The notes under the pieces were generated by a model that was not told where the DNA came from, did no database searches, and worked only from the letters and a program-made list of their open reading frames with translations. From the NCBI GenBank assembly GCA_002869845.2, contig NEWS02000003.1:152292-199801 (forward strand): a stretch of DNA of 47,510 nt. Direction: 5' to 3'. Below are positions 34,698 through 42,796 of this stretch, piece after piece. Position 1 is the stretch's first letter, and each line of letters starts with the position of its first letter. Made by a program: the position numbers and the translations under genes. This stretch comes from Nitrospira sp. CG24B. Its GTDB lineage: Bacteria > Nitrospirota > Nitrospiria > Nitrospirales > Nitrospiraceae.

Positions 34698-34931
34698 GCT
34701 CTGGGTCTGAACGTTCGAGCCCATCCCCGAGAAGCTCTTTCTCAAAGCTGCGTGGATCGCATCCTCTCGGCTGTTGGGCCCCACAACAGAAGTATTGCCG
34801 CTGCGAGACTCAATCATATGATCAGGGAAAGTGGGAATGGGGAGCCTTACCGATTCAGGAGACTCCAAGATGCGCCACCATAGTGTCGTATGGCCAAATA
34901 TATTGCTCTATGTTAGTCTTCTTTCAGGCCG

Positions 34932-35222
34932 ATGATTGGAACACATTTCGAGTGGGACCCGGACAAAGACTCAGTAAATCAGAAAAAGCATGGGGTGCCG
35001 TTCCATCGTGCCCAATATGCTTTTGCCGATCCTCGACGCGTTGTTGCGAAGGATCTCTCACATAGCCAGTCGGAAGACCGCTTCTACTGTTTTGGCGAAG
35101 TCGATGGCGGTGTTTTGACGGTGCGGTTCGCCTATAGGGCTTCAGTGATTCGAATCATAGGCGCCGGTTATTGGCGCAAAGGAAAGGCAATTTATGAGCG
35201 AGAAAATAAAATACACCGATGA
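34932..35222 (+). CDS. brnT: BrnT-family toxin
   Basis: A 96-residue RNase-type toxin. It has the BrnT pattern FEWDPDKDSVNQKKHGVPF at the start, then a DPRR block and RFAYRASVIRIIGAGYWRKGKAIYE, the conserved core of the fold. It overlaps the antitoxin gene by 29 bases, the usual toxin-first order of brnTA. No strong ribosome site precedes the ATG. The 234 bases upstream of it contain no gene I recognise. The pair appears intact and could act in stress response or stabilise this region. Confidence 0.88.
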   Translation: MIGTHFEWDPDKDSVNQKKHGVPFHRAQYAFADPRRVVAKDLSHSQSEDRFYCFGEVDGGVLTVRFAYRASVIRIIGAGYWRKGKAIYERENKIHR

Positions 35223-35475
35223 ACCGCTTGGCGAGATTCGCGTTATCCAAGATATTCTTCCTTCTCCGTCCGAATTGGCATTTCGCGAAGAAGGCGTGAA
35301 GGTCACGTTGGCGTTGAGCAAGAAGAGCATCGATTTCTTCAAAGCCGAGGCATCTCGGCATCATACCCAGTACCAGCGCATGATTCGTCGGCTTCTTGAT
35401 GCGTACGTCGATACGCAATCTCACCCGCTAACTCAACGCGCAGCCCGGACTACTCGTAAGCGGGCAGTCGGTTAG
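35194..35475 (+). CDS. brnA: BrnA-type ribbon-helix-helix antitoxin
   Basis: A 93-residue antitoxin partner. The C-terminal half VKVTLALSKKSIDFF, then YQRMIRRLLDAYV, is a ribbon-helix-helix DNA-binding unit, as in BrnA. The first 40 residues would wrap the toxin. It starts inside the toxin gene in another frame, so translation is coupled. BrnA-like proteins repress their own operon; no clear operator was identified upstream of brnT. Confidence 0.82.
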   Translation: MSEKIKYTDEPLGEIRVIQDILPSPSELAFREEGVKVTLALSKKSIDFFKAEASRHHTQYQRMIRRLLDAYVDTQSHPLTQRAARTTRKRAVG

Positions 35476-35506
35476 CGTCGGATGGAATGAGCGAAGGAGA
35501 TCGGCC

Positions 35507-35808
35507 ATGTGTGAGAAACGGCTGCCACCCATCCATCCGGGAGAAATCTTGAGGGAAGGGTTCATGAAGCCGCTGAATCTGTCCACAAACGCTCTTACCC
35601 AACGACTTGGTGTGACGCGCGTGTCAACGAGATTGCGAACGAACGGCGTGGCATTACCGCAGACACCGCCCTGCGATTGGTACGCTGCTTTTCCACGACA
35701 CCAGAATTCTGGATGAATCTTCAGCAGCGATATGAGTTAGAAGCTGCACGTCGAGCAATAGGCACGGTAGTGGAACGCAAAGTGGTAGCATTCGATTTGG
35801 CTGGGTAA
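35507..35808 (+). pseudogene. HigA-like antitoxin, frameshifted
   Basis: The frame begins as a HigA-family protein (PPIHPGEILREGFMKPLNLS, then NALTQRLGVTR) and loses sense after about 35626. From there a different frame continues the family to a stop at 35806-35808: NEIANERRGITADTALRLV, then TTPEFWMNLQQRYELEAA. Between GVTR and NEI about four bases appear missing, shifting the frame. The resulting 69-residue product would lack the second half of the helix-turn-helix domain. No HigB toxin gene is adjacent, so this is an orphan remnant. Confidence 0.8.
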
Positions 35809-35945
35809 AGCCTTGTTCTTACCGTGCGAGGCAAATGGGATAAGTTCAGTTTGGAAATGCCCATCACGCTTAAGGCGCGAATTGGGCGGAAAGTGCGAGT
35901 TGGGTTTGCTGCGTGATGGCTGGATTCTATGAAGGCATCACGAGT

Positions 35946-36082
35946 ATGACCAATACTACGCGGTACGACGTCGCGGAGCATCTTCGCACCTTAGAGGAGA
36001 TGACAGCATATTGGGAAGCCTGTCTGGAGGAGGCCAATGGCGATGCCGCATTCATCGCCAAAGCGCTGACTGATATTGCCGA
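35946..36082 (+). pseudogene. addiction-module antidote protein, truncated
   Basis: The residues TTRYDVAEHLRTLEEM, then YWEACLEEANGDAAFIAKAL and TDIA, match the N-terminal half of a HigA-like antidote family whose full proteins have about 95 residues with a helix-turn-helix after this point. Here the similarity stops at about 36082, and the frame runs on into unrelated sequence through the promoter of the next gene. No partner toxin is seen. The bases 35809-35945 before it contain no recognisable gene, perhaps remains of a lost partner. Confidence 0.65.
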
Positions 36083-36156
36083 AAGGTCTCTCATTCGAAT
36101 CGTTCAGCAAGCTCTTGTCATATCACAACAATTCCCGCCACACTTGTCACTTTCGT

Positions 36157-36172
36157 GGCACGGACTTGGCTC
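36157..36172 (+). promoter_or_regulatory. sigma-54-like -24/-12 promoter before ytxH copy 2
   Basis: TGGCACGGACTTGGCT has GG and GC at sigma-54 spacing and deviates from TGGCACG-N4-TTGCT by one base (T to G next to the GC). It would start transcription near 36183, about 30 bases before the ATG at 36214, leaving a leader with the ribosome site CGGAGG. The first ytxH gene lacks such an element. Confidence 0.5.
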
Positions 36173-36213
36173 TCTCAACCAACAGCACGTTCCTAATCTA
36201 CGGAGGATTCGTC

Positions 36214-36525
36214 ATGTCAAATCAGGACGCCAAGTGTTCACCAGAAACCGTTGTCCTCGCATTTCTCGGCGGAGCGATCGGGGGGATGATTGCCGGTATC
36301 CTTCTCGCTCCCAGGTCGGGCGAGGAAACGCGCCGTGAATTAAAGAGCCAGGCTCGAAGGACGGAGGAAGACATCATCGAGAAGGCCAAAGAAGCGCGCG
36401 CCGCTCTTGATGAGGTCATTGAGCGTGGCAAGCACTTCGTGGCGGAGAAACGCGCGGATGTTGAAGCTGCGGTCACGGCAGGGAAGGAAGCCATGAAAGA
36501 GAAGATGGACAAATGCTGTAACTGA
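36214..36525 (+). CDS. YtxH-domain protein (copy 2)
   Basis: A 103-residue paralogue of the 32829 gene. One membrane helix (about 12-30) has GGAIGGMIAGILLAPRSGEETR, followed by nearly the same charged helix (IIEKAKEARAALDEVI). Extra residues at the end include a CC pair (KCCN). The ATG at 36214 follows CGGAGG. It is likely under the sigma-54-like element just upstream and may share an operon with the zinc-finger gene 29 bases on. Function is probably stress-related at the membrane; not established. Confidence 0.87.
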   Translation: MSNQDAKCSPETVVLAFLGGAIGGMIAGILLAPRSGEETRRELKSQARRTEEDIIEKAKEARAALDEVIERGKHFVAEKRADVEAAVTAGKEAMKEKMDKCCN

Positions 36526-36554
36526 CGCGGTCATCGTCAGGAAGGAGTAGCCGG

Positions 36555-36911
36555 ATGCTACGAGTCGACAATATTCGAAAGAAGCTGATTTCCCAACGGC
36601 GTGAGTTGTTTCGGGAAGTGGCCAAGACGGAAGAGGATCTGCGCTGGCTCCAAAGCGATATCGAAAGCGAAGTGGAGGAGCGGGGGCAGGAGGAGACTAT
36701 GGTTCGGCTGCTCGATCGCCTGGACGGGAGAGCGAAGGCCGAGATCGAGGCGATCGACCGAGCGCTCTTCAAGCTGGGGGCTGAACAGTACGGTCGATGT
36801 GAGCAATGCGGAATGGCCATCCCGCAATCCAGGCTGGAGGCGGTCCCGGCGGCCGCCATGTGCATGCCTTGCGAACAGGCGGAGGAGACCCAGGCGGCGC
36901 TGAAGAAATAA
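36555..36911 (+). CDS. DksA/TraR-type zinc-finger protein
   Basis: A 118-residue protein with a helical N-terminal coiled coil (about 5-75) and a C-terminal C4 zinc finger: C82-x2-C85 (CEQC) and C103-x2-C106 (CMPC). This is the layout of TraR/DksA proteins that enter the RNA polymerase secondary channel. The acidic residues at the coil tip of true DksA are not obvious here, so it may be a divergent relative. It follows ytxH copy 2 closely. The 259 bases after it, before cbpA, show no gene I can support. Confidence 0.87.
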   Translation: MLRVDNIRKKLISQRRELFREVAKTEEDLRWLQSDIESEVEERGQEETMVRLLDRLDGRAKAEIEAIDRALFKLGAEQYGRCEQCGMAIPQSRLEAVPAAAMCMPCEQAEETQAALKK

Positions 36912-37170
36912 GCAAGCAAGCTGTTTATGCTTCTGGTTGAGGGTAGAGAGTCCGACGCGTCTTGAAGACAATGAATGAGAAGATTTGTCTGTCCAAGGTG
37001 CAGAAAGGCAAGATGCGTCGGTTCCCGTAGGTGTATGTTTAACCAGCTGAGAGGACTCATCGTTAAGTAGGATTGTCACGCAGCGGCCCTGCCCGGATCA
37101 TTCATCAGGAGCGTAACGAACAGCCGGGAGTTCCCGATGCGGCCAAGTGAACAGCCGGAGACGACGCAAG

Positions 37171-38103
37171 ATGGAATTTAAGGATTACTACAAGCTTCTC
37201 GATATTGACCGCACGGCGACCGCCGACGACATCAAAAGTGCCTACCGCAAGCTGGCGCGAAAATATCATCCGGACGTCAGCAAAGAGCCTCAAGCGGAAG
37301 CGCGGTTTAAGGAAATCGGCGAAGCCTACGAAGTGCTTCAGGATCCGGAGAAGCGTGCCGCGTACGACCAACTCGGCGATCGCTGGCGAGGGGGGCAGGA
37401 ATTTACCCCTCCGCCCGAATGGGGTGCGGGGTTCGAGTTCACCCCAGGCGGCGCGTCAGCGGCAGAAGCTACCGACTATAGCGACTTCTTCTCCACTCTG
37501 TTCGGCAACTTTTCTCGTCACGGTGCATCCACTCGTACTCATGGCGAGGACCACCATGCCAAGATCTTCATCGATCTGGAGGATGCGTTTCACGGTGGAA
37601 CCCACACGATGACTCTGCGTTCGCCACAGGTGGATGCGCAAGGTCGCGTAGTGCTGCGGGAGCGGTCGCTGAACGTACAGATTCCCAAAGGCATCCGTGA
37701 GAGCCAGCATATTCGGCTTGCTGGGCAAGGTGCGCCGGGAATCAAGGGGACTACCCCCGGTGATCTGTATCTCGAGATCCGTTTTCACCCCCACCCCCTC
37801 TATCGGGTGCAGGGCCGAGACCTCTCGCTGTCATTGCCGATTGCACCCTGGGAAGCGATCCTTGGGGCGACGGTCAAAGCGCCGACACCGACCGGCGTGG
37901 TGGAAGTCAAAATTCCTCCGGGCTCACAGAGCGGGCGGAAGCTTCGACTCAAAGGGCGAGGCATACCCGGCGAACCGGCTGGAGATCTCTACCTCGGTCT
38001 GGAGGTGGTTCTGCCGAAAGCGGACACGGAGCAAGCACAACAGATCTATCAGACCATGGCGCGAGAACTGGCTTTCAATCCGCGCGAAGCACTGGGGGTC
38101 TAA
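37171..38103 (+). CDS. cbpA: CbpA-type J-domain co-chaperone
   Basis: This is a DnaJ-like co-chaperone without a zinc finger. Residues 1-65 form the J domain, with the HPD motif at 33-35. A glycine/phenylalanine-rich linker follows (about 75-130), then the two C-terminal substrate-binding domains (from about 130; LNVQIPKGIRESQHIRLAGQ and GDLYLGLEVV are typical). I place the start at the ATG 37171; an upstream in-frame GTG at 37147 adds eight arginine-rich residues. The next gene encodes its modulator CbpM, the standard pairing. Works with DnaK in protein folding. Confidence 0.93.
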   Translation: MEFKDYYKLLDIDRTATADDIKSAYRKLARKYHPDVSKEPQAEARFKEIGEAYEVLQDPEKRAAYDQLGDRWRGGQEFTPPPEWGAGFEFTPGGASAAEATDYSDFFSTLFGNFSRHGASTRTHGEDHHAKIFIDLEDAFHGGTHTMTLRSPQVDAQGRVVLRERSLNVQIPKGIRESQHIRLAGQGAPGIKGTTPGDLYLEIRFHPHPLYRVQGRDLSLSLPIAPWEAILGATVKAPTPTGVVEVKIPPGSQSGRKLRLKGRGIPGEPAGDLYLGLEVVLPKADTEQAQQIYQTMARELAFNPREALGV

Positions 38104-38105
38104 GT

Positions 38106-38426
38106 ATGGACAGAGAGCAGGATCTTCTAACAGGAAGCGTGATTGGTGACGAGGGGGTACTGTCGATTGAGGAGTTGGCGAGAGCGTGCGGTGCAGAGCC
38201 GCAATGGATCATCGAATTGGTGGCTGTAGGGGTGTTGGAGCCGCAGGGTGCGGAGATCTCGCTCTGGCGATTCCGCGCGGCGGATCTCACCTGTGCCCGC
38301 CGAGTATTCCGTCTGCAACGGGATTTTGATGCCAGTCTCGATGCGGCCGCAGTGATGCTCGATCTGCTCAATCAGATCGAACAATTGCGCGCTCGCCTGA
38401 AACTGGCAGGACTGGACGTGGAGTAG
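38106..38426 (+). CDS. cbpM: CbpM-type chaperone modulator
   Basis: A 106-residue protein with a MerR-like layout: LSIEELARACGAEPQWIIELV, GVLEPQG, then helices ending DLLNQIEQLRARL. These fit CbpM, which binds the J domain of CbpA and inhibits its activity. It begins two bases after the cbpA stop, so they are certainly co-transcribed. The assignment depends on both sequence and position. Confidence 0.88.
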   Translation: MDREQDLLTGSVIGDEGVLSIEELARACGAEPQWIIELVAVGVLEPQGAEISLWRFRAADLTCARRVFRLQRDFDASLDAAAVMLDLLNQIEQLRARLKLAGLDVE

Positions 38427-38927
38427 GTGGGGCACACCGTGAGGGGCGAAACGCGGCTCGTTCGACTCCTCCTTGGAGGCCTGCTTTGCGCCACAGTAGC
38501 AGCCGGGTGTGCCAACAGCGGGCAGGCACACAAAACGAAGCGACCAAATCCGTATCTGACCCCGGATACGAGGCACTCCATTCCCCTGTCATCATCCGCC
38601 GGGAAGGAACATCGCGCCGTGATGCTGCAGCATCTGGAAACGATTCAGGTGATCGTGAACGCATTGGTGGAAGAGGATTATGAGCTGGCGCAGGGTCTGA
38701 CCGAATTGCATCTGGGCTTCTTTCAACATCGCCAGGCCATGGCCCATCAGGAGCCGGAGAAGTTTCCTTCGGCCTACCATGATCTGGCCATGGCCCATCA
38801 TGAAGCGGCGGAGGAGTTGGCGCGAATTATTCCCACCAAGGACTTGAAGCAGATCCTGCCGTCGTTGAATAATGTCTTGAAGGCTTGTGTGGCCTGTCAT
38901 CTGGAGTACAAAGTCAGGGACAATTGA
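38427..38927 (+). CDS. cytochrome c lipoprotein with C-terminal haem site
   Basis: A protein of up to 166 residues with a lipobox VAAGC near residue 28 and its only haem motif, CVACH (154-158), 12 residues from the C-terminus. A helical core precedes it (HRAVMLQHLETIQVIVNALV and on), so the arrangement resembles cytochrome c' or b562-like four-helix proteins rather than class I. Start GTG 38427 directly after the cbpM stop, or GTG 38439, which has GGTGGGG before it. Four-helix cytochromes often bind NO or act in stress. The specific role is unknown. Confidence 0.8.
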   Translation: MGHTVRGETRLVRLLLGGLLCATVAAGCANSGQAHKTKRPNPYLTPDTRHSIPLSSSAGKEHRAVMLQHLETIQVIVNALVEEDYELAQGLTELHLGFFQHRQAMAHQEPEKFPSAYHDLAMAHHEAAEELARIIPTKDLKQILPSLNNVLKACVACHLEYKVRDN

Positions 38928-38947
38928 TAAATTTTGGGAGGATCCAA

Positions 38948-39847
38948 TTGAGCGAGCAGAAGACAATCACGACGTTTTATGAAGAGGATCACGATCGGCT
39001 GGATGAGTTGTTCAAGACCTTTCAAGCATCGAAACAGTCGGACTTTGCCAAGGCCAAGGAAGCCTTCAAGGAATTCAAGGTTGGCCTCCAGCGGCATATT
39101 GTGTGGGAAGAGGAGTTGCTCTTTCCAATCTGGGAAGAGAAAACTGGGATGGACAACGTGCTCGACATCCAATCAATAACCGAAGAGATTCAACGACTAA
39201 GCCAGTCTGTAGCATGGTGGAATAAATGGGTAATTGGAGGAATGGCTGCTACGGCCATCGCAGCATCTGTTTTGGTAATTGCCCAAATGATGGTCAATCG
39301 GGAAGCGAAGTCTTTGTCGGAAGCTCAAGAGCGATTCCTAAAACTCAAGGATGAAAAGCTAAGCAAAGAATTATCGGACAAAGGGGTCTTGATCGCAGAA
39401 GCAAACGAACGTGCTGCTAATGCTGATAAAAAGGCAGCCGAAGCGCAATTAGAGCTAGCCAAGTTCAAAGCACCACGTACACTGACAGATGAGCAGAGAG
39501 AACGCATTACCAGGAAACTGAAACCGTTCTTAAGTACCACCTTTGAAGTTGTCACATATTCTGGTGAGCCTGAGCCTATTACATTCTCAAACGTTATCGT
39601 CGAGACCTTAGTAAAGGCTGGCTGGGTATTCAATCCAAATAATTCGCACGGTCATTTGATGGGATTAGCATCTGGCGTCGTTGTAGTCATCGGACGAGAA
39701 GCCGGCTCGAATGCTGGAAAGGCGGGAGCGGCGCTCCTTGAGGCATTAAGAGCTGAAGGTGTGGCGGAAACGAAACTTGGACACGACAGTTTGCAAATCA
39801 ACCCAACACCAATCGCAATCAAAATTCAAGTCGCTAAAAAACCATGA
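38948..39847 (+). CDS. chimera: half hemerythrin fused to a coiled-coil membrane protein
   Basis: A 299-residue frame starting at TTG 38948, with GGGAGG just upstream. Residues 1-68 are about 87% identical to the hemerythrin at 33205 (H15, H50 and E54 kept) and stop abruptly before helices 3 and 4, so a complete di-iron site is impossible. From M68 the protein changes. A transmembrane helix at about 98-113 and a coiled coil (about 120-190, with repeated ERAANADKKAAEAQLELAKF-like heptads) lead to a C-terminal globular part ending in PIAIKIQVAKK. The second part is AT-richer than its surroundings and may have its own start at ATG 39149. It looks like a foreign gene joined in frame to a duplicated fragment. 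Confidence 0.7.
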   Translation: MSEQKTITTFYEEDHDRLDELFKTFQASKQSDFAKAKEAFKEFKVGLQRHIVWEEELLFPIWEEKTGMDNVLDIQSITEEIQRLSQSVAWWNKWVIGGMAATAIAASVLVIAQMMVNREAKSLSEAQERFLKLKDEKLSKELSDKGVLIAEANERAANADKKAAEAQLELAKFKAPRTLTDEQRERITRKLKPFLSTTFEVVTYSGEPEPITFSNVIVETLVKAGWVFNPNNSHGHLMGLASGVVVVIGREAGSNAGKAGAALLEALRAEGVAETKLGHDSLQINPTPIAIKIQVAKKP

Positions 39848-39953
39848 AGCCGTGGAATACGCCATACCTTAACTCCTGGTAGAGGTGTCATATTCAACGT
39901 GCACACCAGTTCAGATTATCCCATTAAAACGAAGAAACCGGCTGTCATGGTGT

Positions 39954-39970
39954 GCTGGAAGCTCTCCAGC
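39954..39970. terminator. small stem-loop between convergent genes
   Basis: GCTGGA and TCCAGC form a 6-bp stem with a 5-base loop in the 177-base gap between the chimera gene and the convergent acyl-CoA synthetase gene. There is no T run on either side, so termination by it is doubtful. The rest of the gap is featureless and relatively AT-rich. Confidence 0.2.
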
Positions 39971-40024
39971 CTGCCAACTATGTGATAGTTTGGATCATAT
40001 TAGGAATGGAGCTGGAGCGATTTC

Positions 40025-42796
40025 TTAAGCGGTGTGTCGTGGTGACTCAATTCGTATCCTCGCATCCACAATCCGGCAGCCTTGGCCTGGTGGGAGCGAG
40101 AAGATCGGATTCAGATCGAGCTCGCTGATTTCGGGAATTTCTTCAACGAGACGAGAGAGTCGCAACAGCACCTCTTCGATCGTCTCGACATCCGCTGCAG
40201 GGTGGCCTCGGTAGCCCTGGAGTAATCGGTAGCCTTTGATTCCGCGGACCATTTCTGCCGCGTCACGGTCGGTGAGCGGCGTGATGCGGAACTGCACATC
40301 GCCAAGGATCTCGACGTGAATTCCCCCAAGGCCAAAAGCCATCAGAGGGCCGAAGAGGGGATCATCCGTGACGCCAATCATGACCTCCACGCCGCCGGTG
40401 AGCATCGGCTGCACGAGCACGCCTTCCATGGCGTTGAGCTGATTGGTCTCGGCCAGTCGCGTTCTCATCGAGTCAAACGCTTTGCGAACCGCCTCTTCAT
40501 TCGTGAGATTTAATTGCACGCCGCCGATCTCAGTTTTGTGCACAATCTGATGTGAAGCAAGTTTGACGGCGACCGGATAGCCAACTTGCCTTGCCAAGGC
40601 CGCTGCTTCATCGGCGGTTCTAGCCACTCCTCCAAGCTGAACAGGAAGTCGGATCGCACTCAAAACACTTCGTGTCTCCTCTACCGACAACCAGCCCGCA
40701 CCGCGACGCGAAAGAGCGTCGGCACAGATTGTCCGAACGGCTGGAAGATTCAAATCATCGAAGTCGGGAACCATGCCAGCCGGCTGTTGTCGCCACTCTG
40801 CGTACGTCGCCGCTTTGCCGAGCACGAGTGCAGGGGCCTCCGGCAAATGGTAGGCGGGGATGGTTTCTGATTGGGAACTAAACGTACGCTCCATGTCACC
40901 TTCCGCCATCCACCCGATGAGCACGGGCTTAGCCTTCGCCCCAGCCTTTCGCCCATTCTCAATTCCTGCCATGATGCCATGGGCGATCTCTGCCGTATCT
41001 GTCACGGTCACAGCCATATAGAGGATAATCAGCGCATCGATCTCATCAGCCAGGAGGAGCGTTTCAATCCCCTTGGCGTACTGATCCGCGGTGGCAGAAG
41101 CAATCAAGTCGACGGGGTTGCTTAGCGCGGCGGTCAACGGAAGAAAGGATGAGAGAGTTGCCCTGGTTTGGGCAGACAATTCCGGAACCACCAACTCGCT
41201 TTGCTCGCAGGCGTCAGTACAAAGAACGGCAGGCCCTCCCGCGTTCGTGATGATGCCTACTCGCCGTCCCAGTGGGAGGGGTTGATTGGATAGTCCAGAA
41301 GCTAGGGCCAATAAGTCTTCGAGCGATTCTGCGCGAATGACGCCGGCTTGATGAAACAAGGCATCGACGGCCACATCGCTGGCTGCAAGTGCCGCTGTGT
41401 GTGAACTTGCCGCACGCCGCCCCGATTGCGATCGTCCAGCTTTGACCGCGATGATTGGTTTGCGACGGCTCACGCGCCGCGCGATGCGGGCGATTTTGCG
41501 AGGATTGCCGAAGGACTCCACGTAAAGGAGAATGACATTCGTGGAAGGATCTTCTTCCCAATATTGCAACAGATCGTTGGTGGACACATCGGCCTTGTTT
41601 CCCACACTCACAAAGGAAGAGATGCCTAAGTGGAATCGCCGTGCGCCGGCAAGGGTCGCGATCCCGATGGCACCGCTTTGCGACGACATGGCAGCGAGGC
41701 CTCGCGGGGGACACAGCGTAGTGAAGGTGGCATTCAGCTGTATGTTGGGGTCTGTATTCAGAATCCCGAAGCAATTGGGCCCGATCATTCGCATGCCGTA
41801 TTGCCGGACCCTCGTGACTAACTGCTGCTGAAGAGCCGCTCCTGCTGGTCCTACTTCCGCGAATCCAGCCGTAATGATGACGCAGGCCCTGATTCCCTTT
41901 GCCGCACACTCGTCGATGATGGACGACACGGAGTCTCGTGGGACCGCGATGATGGCTAGATCGACGGGCTCCGGGAGATCCTGCACGGATGGATAGGTCC
42001 GGATTTCCTTGATGTCGGTTGCCATTGGGTTGACCGGGTAAACGGCGCCTCGAAACTGGCCAGCTGTTATGGCATCGAGCAGCCGATAACCGATCTTGTT
42101 TGGATTACGCGAGACGCCGATGATCGCAACCGACTTGGGCTGAAAAAACGGTCGGAGTGAGGCCGTCGTGGCGAGCCGCTCTCGGACCTCGGCGCGAGTG
42201 ACGGTCGCTTCTGTTGGAATCAAGGACAACTCCACTTCCATGTCTTCGCCTTCGTAGGCTTCATGGGTGGTAAATCCAGATTCTCTGAAGACTTCACGCA
42301 TGGCCAGGTTATCGGCGTGAGTAACAGCCCAAAGGTGAGTAAAGGTGTGTCGGATGGCGATCAAGGCTAGGCGTTCCAGCAGCAGCGTGCCCAGGCCTTT
42401 TCCATGAAACCCGTCATCCACGGCCATGGCCACTTCCGCAGTCTGCTCGTCTCTCGCCCAGTACGACCCAGCGGCGATAATACGGGACGTGCTTTCCCAT
42501 ACTCGCGTCACGATCAGCGTGAACTGTGAACGAGGGTTCGAGGAATGACACAAGGCAGCGATACTGTCGGAAGACGGAGAGCTTTCCGAGAAATATCTGT
42601 GGCGTCTCGACTCGGGGGATAACCGATCAACGAACTGTTGCATCATCGTGGCATCCGACGGTTCAGCCGGTCGGATTGCAGCGGTCGATCCATCACGCAT
42701 GATGAGCGAGCCGGACTCACTATGATCGGTCTCCAGGGGCGGAATGTAAAGGGGGCGAACGGATCTCATTGTACGTGTATCTAAAGCGCCAGCCAT
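40025..42796 (-). CDS. GNAT-acyl-CoA synthetase (ADP-forming) fusion
   Basis: A 923-residue two-activity protein. Residues about 35-195 are a GNAT acetyltransferase with the acetyl-CoA loop GFHGKGLGT (129-137). From about 215 comes an NDP-forming acyl-CoA synthetase: CoA-binding domain (PKSVAIIGVSRNPNKIG), succinyl-CoA-ligase-like domains with the phosphohistidine H466 in SSHTAALAAS, and an ATP-grasp domain (about 690-910). In Pat-type protein acetyltransferases the synthetase part is degenerate and GNAT lies at the C-terminus. Here GNAT is N-terminal and the histidine is kept, so ADP-forming acetate activation is plausible. The start overlaps the previous gene by 16 bases; ATG 42769 is an alternative. 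Confidence 0.9.
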   Translation of the reverse strand: MAGALDTRTMRSVRPLYIPPLETDHSESGSLIMRDGSTAAIRPAEPSDATMMQQFVDRLSPESRRHRYFSESSPSSDSIAALCHSSNPRSQFTLIVTRVWESTSRIIAAGSYWARDEQTAEVAMAVDDGFHGKGLGTLLLERLALIAIRHTFTHLWAVTHADNLAMREVFRESGFTTHEAYEGEDMEVELSLIPTEATVTRAEVRERLATTASLRPFFQPKSVAIIGVSRNPNKIGYRLLDAITAGQFRGAVYPVNPMATDIKEIRTYPSVQDLPEPVDLAIIAVPRDSVSSIIDECAAKGIRACVIITAGFAEVGPAGAALQQQLVTRVRQYGMRMIGPNCFGILNTDPNIQLNATFTTLCPPRGLAAMSSQSGAIGIATLAGARRFHLGISSFVSVGNKADVSTNDLLQYWEEDPSTNVILLYVESFGNPRKIARIARRVSRRKPIIAVKAGRSQSGRRAASSHTAALAASDVAVDALFHQAGVIRAESLEDLLALASGLSNQPLPLGRRVGIITNAGGPAVLCTDACEQSELVVPELSAQTRATLSSFLPLTAALSNPVDLIASATADQYAKGIETLLLADEIDALIILYMAVTVTDTAEIAHGIMAGIENGRKAGAKAKPVLIGWMAEGDMERTFSSQSETIPAYHLPEAPALVLGKAATYAEWRQQPAGMVPDFDDLNLPAVRTICADALSRRGAGWLSVEETRSVLSAIRLPVQLGGVARTADEAAALARQVGYPVAVKLASHQIVHKTEIGGVQLNLTNEEAVRKAFDSMRTRLAETNQLNAMEGVLVQPMLTGGVEVMIGVTDDPLFGPLMAFGLGGIHVEILGDVQFRITPLTDRDAAEMVRGIKGYRLLQGYRGHPAADVETIEEVLLRLSRLVEEIPEISELDLNPIFSLPPGQGCRIVDARIRIESPRHTA

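Noticed and set aside
34698..34931. Additional small gene before brnT
   Set aside because: The frame from 34883 overlaps brnT in another frame and has no ribosome site or known features.
35507..35808. Programmed frameshift making full-length HigA
   Set aside because: No slippery sequence or stimulating structure is visible near 35626, and bases seem to be missing compared with the family, so decay is simpler.
35809..35945. Short frame ending RIGRKVRVGFAA between the two broken antitoxin genes
   Set aside because: About 30 codons, no start with a ribosome site and no recognised family; possibly the remains of a gene but not supportable.
36473..37060. 195-codon - strand frame over the DksA/TraR-like gene and following gap
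   Set aside because: Serine/leucine-rich shadow of the zinc-finger gene; the CxxC pairs on the + strand are convincing.
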